Positions 44,096 through 52,878 of a stretch of 64,000 nt of DNA are shown here, in pieces. A program made the translations under genes and the position numbers. The notes below the pieces were generated by a model that was not told the DNA's origin, did not search any database, and saw only the letters and a list, made by a program, of their open reading frames with translations. Location of the stretch: assembly GCF_004217615.1 (NCBI RefSeq), contig NZ_SHLD01000001.1:6572001-6636000 (forward strand), written 5' to 3'. The stretch comes from Micromonospora kangleipakensis (GTDB taxonomy: Bacteria > Actinomycetota > Actinomycetes > Mycobacteriales > Micromonosporaceae). How positions within the stretch are numbered: the first letter of the stretch is position 1; each line of letters starts with the position of its first letter.

Positions 44096-45171
44096 ACCGT
44101 CACCAGGTCCTTGAGCTGCTCGTACCGGGCGTCGCCGATGCCCTCGACCTGGCGCAGGTCCGCCACCGACCGGAAGCCGCCATGCTGCTCGCGATGCGTG
44201 AGGATCCGCTGGGCGAGCACCGGGCCGACCCCGGGCAGGGCATCGAGCTGGGCCAGTGTGGCGGTGTTGAGGTTGACGGGCCCGCCCGGCGCCGCCCCAC
44301 CGACCGCCGGCCCCGCCGCCCCGTTGGCCCCGGGCTGCCCGGCGGGGCCGGGCGGGGCGGCGACACCCACCAGGATCAGCTCACCGTCGGTGACCTTGCG
44401 CGCCGGGTTGAGCAGGGCCACGTCCACGCCGGGCAGCGCGCCACCGGCCGCCTCGACGGCGTCGGCGACCCGGGAGCCGGCCGGCACCCGGACCAGGCCG
44501 GGGCGGCGTACCTTGCCGGCGACCGCGACCACCAGCTGACCGTTCGCCGCCTCGGCCGGGCCGGCGGAGGACGGCTCCGGCGCGGCGATCGTCGACACCG
44601 GTCGGACCGGCTCGGGATGTGGCCGTGACCGCCAGGCCCAGAGCCCGGCGCCGAGCACCACGGCCAGGGCGACGACGGCCAGCGCCCGCACCCCGCGCCG
44701 ACCGGGGTCGAACGCGCCGGGGCCGGGCAGGCGGGACATCCGGCGGGCGGGACCTTCGTCGCCCGGTGTGGCGACCGGGGCCGAGGGTTCGGGCCGAGCC
44801 GTGCGGGCCGGCCCGGGCGGCTGCGCGGGCTCGGCCCGCGGAGCCGGATCCGGCGTCGGGCGGGCGGACCGCGCGGGCGGAAGCAGGTCGAACGTCGGCC
44901 AGTCGGGCTCGACCGGATCCGGCCACCGGCGAGGTTCGACCGCCGGGTCGAAGCTGGACGCACGGCGCTCGGCTCCGACCGCCGGGCCCGGAGGCCGGGC
45001 GGCCGCAGCCGTGGGCGGGCCCGGACGGGTCGGCGGGCCGGCGGTGGACGGACCCGGACGGGCCGGCGGACTGGCGGTGGACGGCGCCGGCCGATCGGCC
45101 GTCGACATCGCCGGCGGCTCGAACAGCCGGGACAGCCGCCGCCGCACCCGGCTCTCCTCGTCATCTGACAC
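44092..45171 (-). CDS. comEA: ComEA family DNA-binding protein
   Basis: 359 aa from GTG 45171. A long Pro/Ala-rich cytoplasmic region is followed by a single membrane helix (ALAVVALAVVLGAGLWAW), a SLBB domain (VVAVAGKVRRPGLVRVPAGSRVADAVEAAGG) and a C-terminal helix-hairpin-helix pair (NLNTATLAQLDALPGVGPVLAQRIL, LRQVEGIGDARYEQLKDLV). It binds incoming DNA outside the membrane for transfer through ComEC. The gene is intact although comEC is split. The Pro-rich N-terminus is much longer than in Bacillus ComEA. Confidence 0.93.
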   Translation of the reverse strand: MSDDEESRVRRRLSRLFEPPAMSTADRPAPSTASPPARPGPSTAGPPTRPGPPTAAAARPPGPAVGAERRASSFDPAVEPRRWPDPVEPDWPTFDLLPPARSARPTPDPAPRAEPAQPPGPARTARPEPSAPVATPGDEGPARRMSRLPGPGAFDPGRRGVRALAVVALAVVLGAGLWAWRSRPHPEPVRPVSTIAAPEPSSAGPAEAANGQLVVAVAGKVRRPGLVRVPAGSRVADAVEAAGGALPGVDVALLNPARKVTDGELILVGVAAPPGPAGQPGANGAAGPAVGGAAPGGPVNLNTATLAQLDALPGVGPVLAQRILTHREQHGGFRSVADLRQVEGIGDARYEQLKDLVTV

Positions 45172-45223
45172 GCCGCGAGGCTAGGGCGGACCCAAGTCCC
45201 ACTCAGGCCCTGAGCGCGGCTCC

Positions 45224-45251
45224 TGTGGACGACGGGGTCCCCTGTGGACAA
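45224..45251. promoter_or_regulatory. two DnaA-box-like sites upstream of comEA
   Basis: TGTGGACGA (45224-45232) and TGTGGACAA (45243-45251). The second is a perfect TTGTCCACA DnaA box on the minus strand and the first has one change. Starts are 19 bp apart, within the comEA 5' region. Confidence 0.4.
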
Positions 45252-45370
45252 CCACCTGATCATGCTGCGAATGTGCTACGGGATGCACGACGGAGCCGCA
45301 CAGGAGGATGACCGGGGCGAAGGACTCCCTCACCTCGCCTCCGGGTCCAGGCCGGGCGCGACCCCGCCGG

Positions 45371-46249
45371 TCAGCCCTCGGCGGCGGGCGGCGCGTCCGG
45401 CGCGGGCCGGCGGTGGACCACCACGCAGGCCAGGCCCGGTCCGGCGTGCGCGGCGACCACCGCGCCGGCCTCGGAGACGTACGTGTCGTGGAGGTGGTCG
45501 CCGAGCCGGTCGGTGAGCGCCGCGACCAGTTGTTCGGCGCGCTGCGGTGCGGCGAGGTGATGCACCCCGAGGTCCACGTCGGCGTCGCCGGCCGCCTCGA
45601 CGGCCAGGTCCACCAGGCGGGCCACGCCCCGGCTGGCGGTGCGTACCTTGTCCTTGACGACGATCGCGCCGTCCGGCATGTGCATGATCGGCTTGACGGA
45701 CAGGGCAGTGCCGAACAGCGCCTCGGCGGCGTTGATCCGGCCACCCCGGCGCAGGAACTCCAGCGTGTCGACGTAGAAGTAGATGGTGGTCCGGTCGACC
45801 GTGTCCAGCGCGGCCTGCCGTACGGCGGCGAGGTCGGCGCCGCGGTCAGCGGCCGCCGCGGCGGCGAGCACCGGGAAGCCGAGGCCCATCCCGGTGGAGC
45901 GGCTGTCGACCACCGCGACCCGGTCGCCGATCTCGGCCGCGGCCAGCCCGGCCGCCTCGACCGTGCCGGAGAGCTCGGCGGAGAGGTGCACGGAGACGAC
46001 CCCGTCGGCGCCCTCGGCGAGCAGCGAACGGTAGACCTGGGCGAACTGCTCGGGTGACGGCCGGGAGGTGCTCACCGAGACGCGCCGCCCGCCCAGCACG
46101 CGGGTGGCGTCGGCCGGGAAGGTCTCCACCCCCTCCAGCCCCTCGGCCCCGTTGAGCACGACGGTCAGCGGGACGACGGTGAGCCGGTGCGCCAGCACCA
46201 GCTCGGGCGGGAGGTAGGCGGTGGAGTCGGTGACGACCGCGACGGGCAT
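45371..46249 (-). CDS. DegV family fatty-acid-binding protein
   Basis: 292 aa from ATG 46249. It opens MPVAVVTDSTAYLPPELV, with the DegV/FakB signatures VVPLTVVLNG, SVSTSRPSPEQFAQVY, VSVHLSAELSGT and a STGMGLGF segment. It ends with a typical GPGLACVVVHRR. FakB proteins hold a fatty acid for phosphorylation by FakA; no fakA gene is nearby. The order degV-phosphatase-rsfS-nadD is typical of actinobacteria. The frame continues upstream over the next gene but that is not supported. Confidence 0.93.
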   Translation of the reverse strand: MPVAVVTDSTAYLPPELVLAHRLTVVPLTVVLNGAEGLEGVETFPADATRVLGGRRVSVSTSRPSPEQFAQVYRSLLAEGADGVVSVHLSAELSGTVEAAGLAAAEIGDRVAVVDSRSTGMGLGFPVLAAAAAADRGADLAAVRQAALDTVDRTTIYFYVDTLEFLRRGGRINAAEALFGTALSVKPIMHMPDGAIVVKDKVRTASRGVARLVDLAVEAAGDADVDLGVHHLAAPQRAEQLVAALTDRLGDHLHDTYVSEAGAVVAAHAGPGLACVVVHRRPAPDAPPAAEG

Positions 46250-46296
46250 GCCCGGCACGCTAGCCGATGTCGTCGCGGCGTGCCGGGGCCGTTCGG

Positions 46297-46926
46297 TCAG
46301 ACCGCCTCGGTCAGCGCCGGCTGCGTGATCAGGCCGACATTGTGGGCGCGCAGGTGCCAGCCCCGGGCGTCGTCGTGGCGCAGCTCGGTCCAGTGGCAGT
46401 TGGAGAGGGAGCCGACGCTGCGCAGCACCGCGTGGTCCCAGCCGAGCAGGTGCCCGACGCCCTGCCGGGCGCCGCCGCCGTGGGTGGTCACCACCACGGT
46501 GCCGCCGACGGCGAGGTCGGCCGCGTCCTGGAAGGCGGCGCCGAGCCGCTTGCCGAGGTCGTGGAGGCTCTCGATCCCGGCGCCCGGGTCGGGGTCGCCG
46601 GCCCGCCAGCGGGCGTACTCCTCGGGGAACCGCTCGGCGGCCTCGGTAAGGGCGAGGCCCTGCCATTCGCCGAAGTGCCGCTCGCGCAGCCGGGCGTCAG
46701 TGCGCACCGGCAGCCCGGTCAGCGCGGCGAGCGCCGCGGCGGTGTCGACCGCCCGGCACAGATCGCTGGCCACGATGGCGTCCGGGCGCAGCCCGGCGAG
46801 CAGCGGCGCGGCGGTCCGGGCCTGCTCCCGGCCGAGGTCGTTGAGGGGTACGTCGGTCTGCCCCTGGACCCGGTTGGCGGCGTTCCAGTCGGTGTTGCCG
46901 TGCCGCCAGATGATCAGGCGGGTCAT
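46297..46926 (-). CDS. histidine phosphatase family protein
   Basis: 209 aa. The N-terminal RHG motif, IIWRHGNTDWNAANRVQGQTDVPLNDLG, holds the phosphohistidine. A second conserved His lies in TTHGGGARQGVG. It is a phosphoglycerate-mutase-like phosphatase; the substrate is unknown. The start overlaps the rsfS stop (ATGA), so it is coupled in the nadD-rsfS operon. Confidence 0.93.
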   Translation of the reverse strand: MTRLIIWRHGNTDWNAANRVQGQTDVPLNDLGREQARTAAPLLAGLRPDAIVASDLCRAVDTAAALAALTGLPVRTDARLRERHFGEWQGLALTEAAERFPEEYARWRAGDPDPGAGIESLHDLGKRLGAAFQDAADLAVGGTVVVTTHGGGARQGVGHLLGWDHAVLRSVGSLSNCHWTELRHDDARGWHLRAHNVGLITQPALTEAV

Positions 46927-47327
46927 TCCGCGGCGGCGGTGCCGGCGGCCGAGTCGGCCAGGTCCCGGTCCACGAACGGGATCTGCGGGCAGTCCTTCCA
47001 GAGCCGGTCGAGGGCGTAGAACTCGCGCTCCTCGGTGTGCTGGACGTGCACCACGATGTCGACGTAGTCGAGCAGCACCCAGCGGCCGCCCCGCTGACCT
47101 TCGCGCCGGACCGGCTTGGCCTTCTCCGGCAGCTCGAGCAGGCGCTCCTCGATGGCGTCGACGATGGCCAGCACCTGACGCTCGTTGGGGGCCGCGGCGA
47201 GGACGAACGCGTCGGTGATGGCGAGTTGGTCGCCCACGTCGATGATGACGATGTCCTGCGCCTTCTTGTCGGCCGCGGCCTGGGCGGCGGCCATCGCCAG
47301 CTCGTGAGCGCGTTCGGAAACTGTCAC
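46923..47327 (-). CDS. rsfS: ribosome silencing factor RsfS
   Basis: 134 aa from GTG 47327 with AAGGAGAACG upstream. RsfS/Iojap fold: AAADKKAQDIVIIDVGDQLAITDAFVLAAAPNERQVLAIVDAIEE, then WVLLDYVDIVVHVQH and FYALDRLWKDCP. It binds L14 and blocks 50S-30S joining in starvation. It lies directly after nadD, as in other actinobacteria, though 110 bp apart here. Confidence 0.95.
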   Translation of the reverse strand: MTVSERAHELAMAAAQAAADKKAQDIVIIDVGDQLAITDAFVLAAAPNERQVLAIVDAIEERLLELPEKAKPVRREGQRGGRWVLLDYVDIVVHVQHTEEREFYALDRLWKDCPQIPFVDRDLADSAAGTAAAE

Positions 47328-47437
47328 CGTTCTCCTTCGATCAACCGTCCGACCCTCCAAGCCTCTCACACCCGGCCGGGCGACGACTTGTCAGTTCTGG
47401 TCGATTACGCGGACATGCGACCACATTCCGGGCGGCA

Positions 47438-48034
47438 TCACTCCTGATAGAGGCGCCGCTTGGCGATGTACTGCACCACACCGTCCGGCACCAGGTACCA
47501 GACCGGCTCGCCCCGGGCGACCCGGGCGCGGCAGTCGGTGGAGGAGATCGCCATCGCCGGCACCTGCACAAGGCTCACCGTGTCGGCGGGCAGGTGCTTG
47601 TCCGACAGCTCGAAGCCCGGCCGGGTCACCCCGATGAAGTGGGCCAGCTCGAAGATCTCGTCCAGGTCCTTCCAGGAGAGGATCCGCTCCAGCGCGTCGG
47701 CGCCGGTGATGAAGAAGAGCTGCACCTTCGGGCCGTACTCGGCGTACAGATCGCGCAGCGTGTCGACGGTGTAGGTCGGCCCGCCCCGGTCGATGTCCAC
47801 CCGGCTGACCTGGAACCGGGGGTTGGAGGCGGTGGCGATGACCGTCATCAGGTAGCGGTCCTCGGCCGGGCTGACCGGCTCGTCGGCCTTCTGCCACGGC
47901 TGGCCGGTGGGGACGAAGACCACCTCGTCCAGCTCGAACCGGTCCGCCACCTCGCTGGCCGCGACCAGGTGCCCGTGGTGGATCGGGTCGAACGTCCCGC
48001 CCATGATCCCGATCCGCCGGATGTCTTCCTCCAC
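47438..48034 (-). CDS. nadD: nicotinate-nucleotide adenylyltransferase
   Basis: 198 aa from GTG 48034. It has the [21 protein letters not shown] nucleotidyltransferase motif, [10 protein letters not shown], and [10 protein letters not shown] at the C-terminus (ISSTxxR). It makes NaAD from NaMN and ATP in NAD synthesis. proB and proA, often found between obgE and nadD in actinobacteria, are absent; a 14-kb block of other genes takes their place. Confidence 0.95.
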   Translation of the reverse strand: MEEDIRRIGIMGGTFDPIHHGHLVAASEVADRFELDEVVFVPTGQPWQKADEPVSPAEDRYLMTVIATASNPRFQVSRVDIDRGGPTYTVDTLRDLYAEYGPKVQLFFITGADALERILSWKDLDEIFELAHFIGVTRPGFELSDKHLPADTVSLVQVPAMAISSTDCRARVARGEPVWYLVPDGVVQYIAKRRLYQE

Positions 48035-48122
48035 CCCGCGATCGTAGGCCGGTGCCGGGCGGGCGCCAGGCGGGGCCGCCGGAGCGTCCCGATCACCGGT
48101 CGCATCCGGGCCACGCCGGGGC

Positions 48123-48141
48123 CGGGCTCCCGGCGAGCCCG
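48123..48141 (-). terminator. pepN terminator
   Basis: CGGGCTC-CCGGC-GAGCCCG, 13 nt beyond the pepN stop. Confidence 0.6.
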
Positions 48142-48154
48142 ACCCCGACCCCGG

Positions 48155-50671
48155 TCAGGCCCCCGCGGCGGCCACCGCCGTCCGGGCGACCAGCGCGCGG
48201 CGCAGGTCGTCGTCCATGTCGGTGACCCGTCGGCGCAACCCTGGGGTGAGGTCGTCGCGGGCCAGCAGGGCCGCGGCCAGCTCCCGGGTGGGCTGCGCCA
48301 CGGCGTAGCGGGGGAAGGCCAGGGTCGCCACCCGGTCGGCCGTCCAGGGGGTACGCAGCCGCGCGGCGGCCGGCATGTCGGCGAAGTACCGCTCGACGTA
48401 CGGGGCCGTCAGCTCGGCCTGCTCCGGCTGCCAGAAGCCCTCCGCGGTGGCCTCCACGAGGCGGTTGGAGAGCTCGGCGTTGACCGTGACGATCTCCCAG
48501 GCGGCCCGCTTGGCGGCCGGGTCGGGCAGCGCGGCGCGGCAGCTGGCGGCCCGTTCCGCCCCCGTGGCGCTGCGGTCGGCGGCGACCTCGGCGGCAATCT
48601 CCGGCTCGCCGGCCGCGCCGAGCACCACCAGGCGCACCAGCAGCGCCCAGCGCAGGTCGGCGTCCACGGCGAGCCCCTCCGGCACGCCGTCGCCGGCCAG
48701 CCAGCCGGTGAGCAGCGCGGCGTCGGTGGTCGACGAGATCAGGCCCCGGGCCGCGGCGAGCTGGAGCGACCCGCCGGCCGGCGCCCCGGCGAGCAGCGTG
48801 GCGCAGGCCCCGGCGACCCGGAGCAGGGCGGCGTCCCGGGCCAGTGGGTCCAGGTAGCGGTCGATCAGGCCGCGGCTGAGCGTGAGCACGTCCTCCGCGA
48901 TGATCACCTCGGTCTCGCCGGGCAACGCCGCCGCGATCAGCGCCACCACGGCGGCGACGGGCCGCTCGCCGTCGGTGGCCGCGTCGAGCGCCTCACCCCA
49001 GAGCAGCGCCCGGGCCAGCGGGTCGGCCAGCCCCGGCAGCACCGTCGGCACCGCGTCGGCGGAGGCCGGGTCGAGGCGGATCTTGGCGAAGGTCAGGTCA
49101 CCGACGTTGGGCAGCAGCAGGCCGGTGGCGGCCTCGCCGACCAGCCCGGTCAGCTCGGTACGACCCTTGTCGACGTCCGGGTCGAGGTCCACCTCGAACC
49201 GGCTCGCTGTCCCGTCGGCGGCGTACCGGCCGACGCCGATGCGGTGCGGCCGCAGCACCGGGTACTCGTCCGGCGCGGTCTGCACCACCGCCGCCTCGGT
49301 CCACCGGCCGTCGGCGTCCACCGCCGTCTCCATCCGCAGGGTGTTCACCTGGGGGCGGCGCAGCCAGCGCTCGGCCCAGTCGGCGAGGTCCCGCCCGCTC
49401 GCGGCGCTGAGGCTGCCGAGCAGGTCGGCCAGGGTGGCGTTGCCGAACCGGTGGGCGGCGAAGTGCGCGTTCAGCCCGGCGAGGAAGACGTCGTCGCCGA
49501 GCCAGGCGACGAGCTGCCGCAGCACGCTGGCCCCCTTGGCGTACGAGATGCCGTCGAAGTTGAGCAGCCCCTGCGCGGCGTCCGCGACCTCCTCAGGCGC
49601 GACCGGGTGGGTGGAGGGCCGCTGGTCGGCCGCGTACCCCCAGGCCTTGCGGCGCATGGCGAAGGTCGTCCACGCCTGGTCGAAGCGGGTGGCCTCGGCG
49701 GTCACCCGGGTGCCCAGGTACTCCGCGAAGGACTCGTTCAGCCAGAGGTCGTCCCACCAGCGCATGGTCACCAGGTCGCCGAACCACATGTGCGCCATCT
49801 CGTGGGCGATGGTGGTGGCGCGCAGCTCCCGCTGGGTGTCGGTGACCGCGGAGCGGAAGACGTAGTCGTCCCGGAGGGTGACCAGGCCCGGGTTCTCCAT
49901 CGCGCCGGCGTTGAACTCGGGCACGAACGCCTGGTCGTACTTGCCGAACGGGTAGCGCTCGGCGAAGAGCTGGTGGAACCGGTCGAGGCACTGCTTCGTG
50001 ACGGTGAAGATCTCGTCCGCGTCGGCGTCCAGGTGGGCGGCGAGGGAACGCCGGCAGTAGACGCCGAGCGGGATGCCGTCGTGCTCGTCGTGCCGGACGT
50101 GCCACGGGCCGGCGATCAGCGTGACGAAGTACGTCGCCAGCGGCGCGGTCGGGGCGAACTCCCAGCGCCCGGGCGCGGGGCGGGCGGCGAGCTGGCCGTT
50201 GGCCGCGACCGTCCACTCCGGCGGGGCGGTGACCGAGAGCGTGACCGGCGCCTTCAGGTCCGGCTGGTCGAACGCGGCGAAGATGCGCTGCACGTCGTCG
50301 AGGAAGGACATCGCGTACAGGTACGTCTCGCCGTCCGCCGGGTCGACGAAGCGGTGGATCCCCTCGCCGGTTTTCGAGTACGCCATCTCGGCCTCGACGG
50401 TCAGCGTGTTCTCCTCGGCCAGGCCGGTCAGCGGCAGCCGGTCGTCGGCCAGCGCGGCCGGGTCGAGGTCCCGGTCGTTGAGGCGTACCGCCAGGAGTCT
50501 GGCGGGTTTGACCTCGGCGAAGGTCTCGGCGCCGGGGGTCGCCCGGAACCGGATCGTGACGGCGGAGCGGAACCGCTCGCCGGCACTGGTCAGGTCGAGG
50601 TCCACCTGGTAGGACTCGACGGTGATCAACGCGCCACGCGCGGTCGCCTCTACACGGCTCAGGCTCGGCAT
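48155..50671 (-). CDS. pepN: aminopeptidase N (M1 family)
   Basis: 838 aa from ATG 50671. M1 signatures: substrate motif GAMENPG, zinc motif HEMAHMWFGD (HExxH) and the third ligand Glu in LWLNESFAEYLG 19 residues later. The C-terminal ~400 residues form the ERAP1-like helical domain. It removes N-terminal amino acids from peptides in the cytoplasm. The large frame extending upstream to 52696 overlaps three other genes and is a GC artefact. Confidence 0.96.
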   Translation of the reverse strand: MPSLSRVEATARGALITVESYQVDLDLTSAGERFRSAVTIRFRATPGAETFAEVKPARLLAVRLNDRDLDPAALADDRLPLTGLAEENTLTVEAEMAYSKTGEGIHRFVDPADGETYLYAMSFLDDVQRIFAAFDQPDLKAPVTLSVTAPPEWTVAANGQLAARPAPGRWEFAPTAPLATYFVTLIAGPWHVRHDEHDGIPLGVYCRRSLAAHLDADADEIFTVTKQCLDRFHQLFAERYPFGKYDQAFVPEFNAGAMENPGLVTLRDDYVFRSAVTDTQRELRATTIAHEMAHMWFGDLVTMRWWDDLWLNESFAEYLGTRVTAEATRFDQAWTTFAMRRKAWGYAADQRPSTHPVAPEEVADAAQGLLNFDGISYAKGASVLRQLVAWLGDDVFLAGLNAHFAAHRFGNATLADLLGSLSAASGRDLADWAERWLRRPQVNTLRMETAVDADGRWTEAAVVQTAPDEYPVLRPHRIGVGRYAADGTASRFEVDLDPDVDKGRTELTGLVGEAATGLLLPNVGDLTFAKIRLDPASADAVPTVLPGLADPLARALLWGEALDAATDGERPVAAVVALIAAALPGETEVIIAEDVLTLSRGLIDRYLDPLARDAALLRVAGACATLLAGAPAGGSLQLAAARGLISSTTDAALLTGWLAGDGVPEGLAVDADLRWALLVRLVVLGAAGEPEIAAEVAADRSATGAERAASCRAALPDPAAKRAAWEIVTVNAELSNRLVEATAEGFWQPEQAELTAPYVERYFADMPAAARLRTPWTADRVATLAFPRYAVAQPTRELAAALLARDDLTPGLRRRVTDMDDDLRRALVARTAVAAAGA

Positions 50672-50737
50672 CCGCTTATCCTGCCCGATGGGGATCCGGA
50701 GCGGCTCCCCGTGACGCTTGGCGATGGAGGCACAACG

Positions 50738-50956
50738 ATGGGTCAGCACCCCAAGGGCGACTTCGACCTCACCCGGGCGGTCTGGCAGCGGGCCGAGGGC
50801 GACACCTCCGACAGCGCGGTCGAGGTGGCCTTCGTCGGCGACCTGATCGGCATGCGCAACTCGGCCGAGCCGGACGGACCGGTGCTGGTCTTCACCCAGG
50901 CCGAGTGGGACGCGTTCGTCGCGGGCGCCCAGGACGGCGAGTTCGACCTGGACTGA
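50738..50956 (+). CDS. DUF397 domain-containing protein
   Basis: 72 aa from ATG 50738 with GGAGG upstream. DUF397 pattern: KGDFDLTRAVWQRAEGDTSDSAVEVAFVGDLIGMRNSAEPDGPVLVFTQAEWDAFVAGAQDGEFD. In actinomycetes DUF397 proteins usually pair with an XRE-family regulator; none is adjacent here. It is divergent from pepN (66 bp). Confidence 0.88.
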   Translation: MGQHPKGDFDLTRAVWQRAEGDTSDSAVEVAFVGDLIGMRNSAEPDGPVLVFTQAEWDAFVAGAQDGEFDLD

Positions 50957-51003
50957 CCGCGGCGCTCCGCCGTCGGGGTGGTGAGCCCACATCCCGGCGG
51001 CGC

Positions 51004-51411
51004 TCACGGATCGCCGCCGCCCCAGCCGAGACCGCCGGGGCCGGGGGCGTGGTGGAAGCCCGGGTGGCCGGCGACGTCGACGCACCGCTCGCCGTCCGGC
51101 CCGACCGCGCCGCAGAACAGCCGCTCGGCCCGCCGCCAGGAATCGGCGGGCGAGAGCGCGGCGGCACCGAGCGCCAGCTCGGGGCGGAGCAGGCTCAGCG
51201 CCTCGGCGTACGCCACCGCCAGCTCCCGGGCCCGGTCGGCGTCGTCGGCATGGAAGCCGAGGTGCACGGTGAAGTGCCGGGGCGGCCTCGGCCCGCGGCG
51301 CGGCGGCACGAGCAGCGGCACGTCCGGTCCGCCCACCCCGCCCCGGTCCAGCCCGGCACCGAGCGCGTCGACCATCCGCCGCCGCCGGTACGGCGCCCTG
51401 TTCTCCCGCAT
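51004..51411 (-). CDS. hypothetical protein
   Basis: 135 aa. Basic N-terminus (MRENRAPYRRRRMVDAL), a Pro/Arg-rich PPRRGPRPPRHF, then HLGFHADDADRARELAVAYAEALSLLRPELALG and a Gly-rich tail with one Cys pair (FCGAVGPDGERCVDVAGHPGFHHAPG). No family was recognised. It is divergent from the P450; a large perfect hairpin lies between. Confidence 0.6.
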   Translation of the reverse strand: MRENRAPYRRRRMVDALGAGLDRGGVGGPDVPLLVPPRRGPRPPRHFTVHLGFHADDADRARELAVAYAEALSLLRPELALGAAALSPADSWRRAERLFCGAVGPDGERCVDVAGHPGFHHAPGPGGLGWGGGDP

Positions 51412-51480
51412 CCGTCCTCCCGTCGTCGGTCCGGCCCCGCGGCCGGCCTCTCGTTCCGGCAGCCAAACAGGTTTCCGTCG

Positions 51481-51527
51481 CCCTGGGAGGGGCCAGCGCG
51501 ACGAGCGCCGACTGGCCCCTCCCAGGG
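51481..51527. repeat. perfect 16-bp inverted repeat in the P450 upstream region
   Basis: CCCTGGGAGGGGCCAG (51481-51496), 15-nt loop, exact complement (51512-51527). It ends 92 bp before the P450 start. It may be an operator, attenuator or terminator. Confidence 0.85.
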
Positions 51528-51619
51528 GTTGTGAATTCGGTGATGATGGGCGGTTCAGCCGGCTGTGCGTGGGTAGACGCAGGCGGCCGAGCCGCTGCCG
51601 ACCAGGTCAGGAGCAGCAG

Positions 51620-52867
51620 ATGAGCAGCATTCCCGTCGACCGCAGCCCGGACAGCACGCTGGCGTTCCTCCGGGAGGGCTACCGGTTCATCGGCGACCGC
51701 TGCGAGCGGTACGGCAGCGACATCTTCCAGACCCGGCTGCTGCTGGAACCGACCATCTGCCTGCGCGGCCGCCCCGCCGCGGAGCTCTTCTACGACAACG
51801 AGCGCTTCCGCCGGCGGGGGGCCATGCCGATGCGCGCGCAGCGGACGCTCACCGGGGTCGGCGGGGTGCAGGGGCTGGACGACGCCGCGCACCGGGCGCG
51901 GAAGGCGATGCTGATGTCGGTCATGACGCCGGTCGCGATCCGCCAGCTCGGCCAGCTCATCGACGACGAGTGGCGGGCCCGGATCCCGGCCTGGGAACGC
52001 TCCGGCCCGGTGGTGCTCCACGACGAGGTCGCCCGGATGCTCACCCGCGCGGTCTGCGCCTGGGCCGGGGTGCCGCTGGCCGACTCGGACGTGGCCCGGC
52101 GGACCGCCGAGCTGCACGCGATGATCGAGGCACCGGCCGCGGTCGGCCCCCGGTACTGGCGGGGTCTGCTCGGCCGCCGCCACGGCGAACGGTGGGCCGG
52201 CGACGTCGTCGACCGCGCCCGGGCGGGCACCCTGCCCGCCCCGGAGGGCAGCGCACTGCGGGTGATCGCCGAGCACCGGGACGACCGGGGCCTCCCGCTG
52301 CCCCGCCGGATCGCCGCGGTCGACCTGCTGAACGTCATCCGCCCGACCGTCGCCGTGGGCCGCTTCGTGGTCTTCGCCGCGCTGGCGCTGCACGACCACC
52401 CCGGGTGGCGGGAGCGGGTCCGCGGCGACGAGGCGGCCACCGAGAGCTTCGTGCAGGAGGTACGCCGCTACTACCCCTTCTTCGCGGTGGCGGCGGCCCG
52501 GGTCCGGCGCCCCTTCGAGTGGGCGGGGCACCACTTCCCCCAGGGACGGCGGGTGCTGCTCGACCTCTATGGCACCAACCACCACCCGGAGCTGTGGCCG
52601 GGGCCGGAGCAGTTCCGGCCCGACCGGTTCGCCGGCTGGCGCGGCGACCCGCTCAGCCTCGTCCCGCAGGGCGGCGGGGACCACCTCACCGGCCACCGCT
52701 GCGCCGGGGAGTGGATCACCATCGAGCTGATGAAGCGCGCGGTGACCAACCTGACCACCGCCATGAGCTACCGGGTGCCGCCGCAGGACCTGGCGCTCAG
52801 CCTGAGCCGGATGCCCGCCCTGCCGCCGAGCGGCTTTCTGATCGACGGCGTCCGGCGCACCGCGTGA
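51620..52867 (+). CDS. cytochrome P450, CYP152-type fatty acid peroxygenase
   Basis: 415 aa from ATG 51620. Heme-ligand region QGGGDHLTGHRCAGEWIT supplies the proximal Cys. The I-helix reads NVIRPTVAVGRF: the Arg-Pro pair of CYP152 peroxygenases replaces the usual acid-alcohol pair, so it should use H2O2 and a substrate carboxylate rather than redox partners. The K-helix is seen as EVRRYYPF. The likely reaction is alpha/beta-hydroxylation or decarboxylation of fatty acids; the substrate is not determined. Confidence 0.92.
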   Translation: MSSIPVDRSPDSTLAFLREGYRFIGDRCERYGSDIFQTRLLLEPTICLRGRPAAELFYDNERFRRRGAMPMRAQRTLTGVGGVQGLDDAAHRARKAMLMSVMTPVAIRQLGQLIDDEWRARIPAWERSGPVVLHDEVARMLTRAVCAWAGVPLADSDVARRTAELHAMIEAPAAVGPRYWRGLLGRRHGERWAGDVVDRARAGTLPAPEGSALRVIAEHRDDRGLPLPRRIAAVDLLNVIRPTVAVGRFVVFAALALHDHPGWRERVRGDEAATESFVQEVRRYYPFFAVAAARVRRPFEWAGHHFPQGRRVLLDLYGTNHHPELWPGPEQFRPDRFAGWRGDPLSLVPQGGGDHLTGHRCAGEWITIELMKRAVTNLTTAMSYRVPPQDLALSLSRMPALPPSGFLIDGVRRTA

Positions 52868-52878
52868 GTCGGGCTCAC
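52864..52878. terminator. short hairpin over the stops of convergent genes
   Basis: GTGAG-TCGGG-CTCAC spans the stop of the P450 and that of the gene at 52875. Weak, but suitably placed as a bidirectional terminator. Confidence 0.35.

Noticed and set aside
41858..44539. Very long plus-strand open frames over comEC and comEA
   Set aside because: Antisense shadows; composition is repetitive and no start or domain supports them.
47594..50956. 1120-codon plus-strand open frame ending in DUF397
   Set aside because: Only its last 72 codons (from 50738, with a ribosome site) are coding; the rest is antisense to nadD and pepN.
51463..51487. SigB/SigF-type promoter for the P450 (GTTT-N15-GGGCCA)
   Set aside because: The -10 differs at the key fifth base and lies inside the hairpin arm, far from the start; kept only as a remark.
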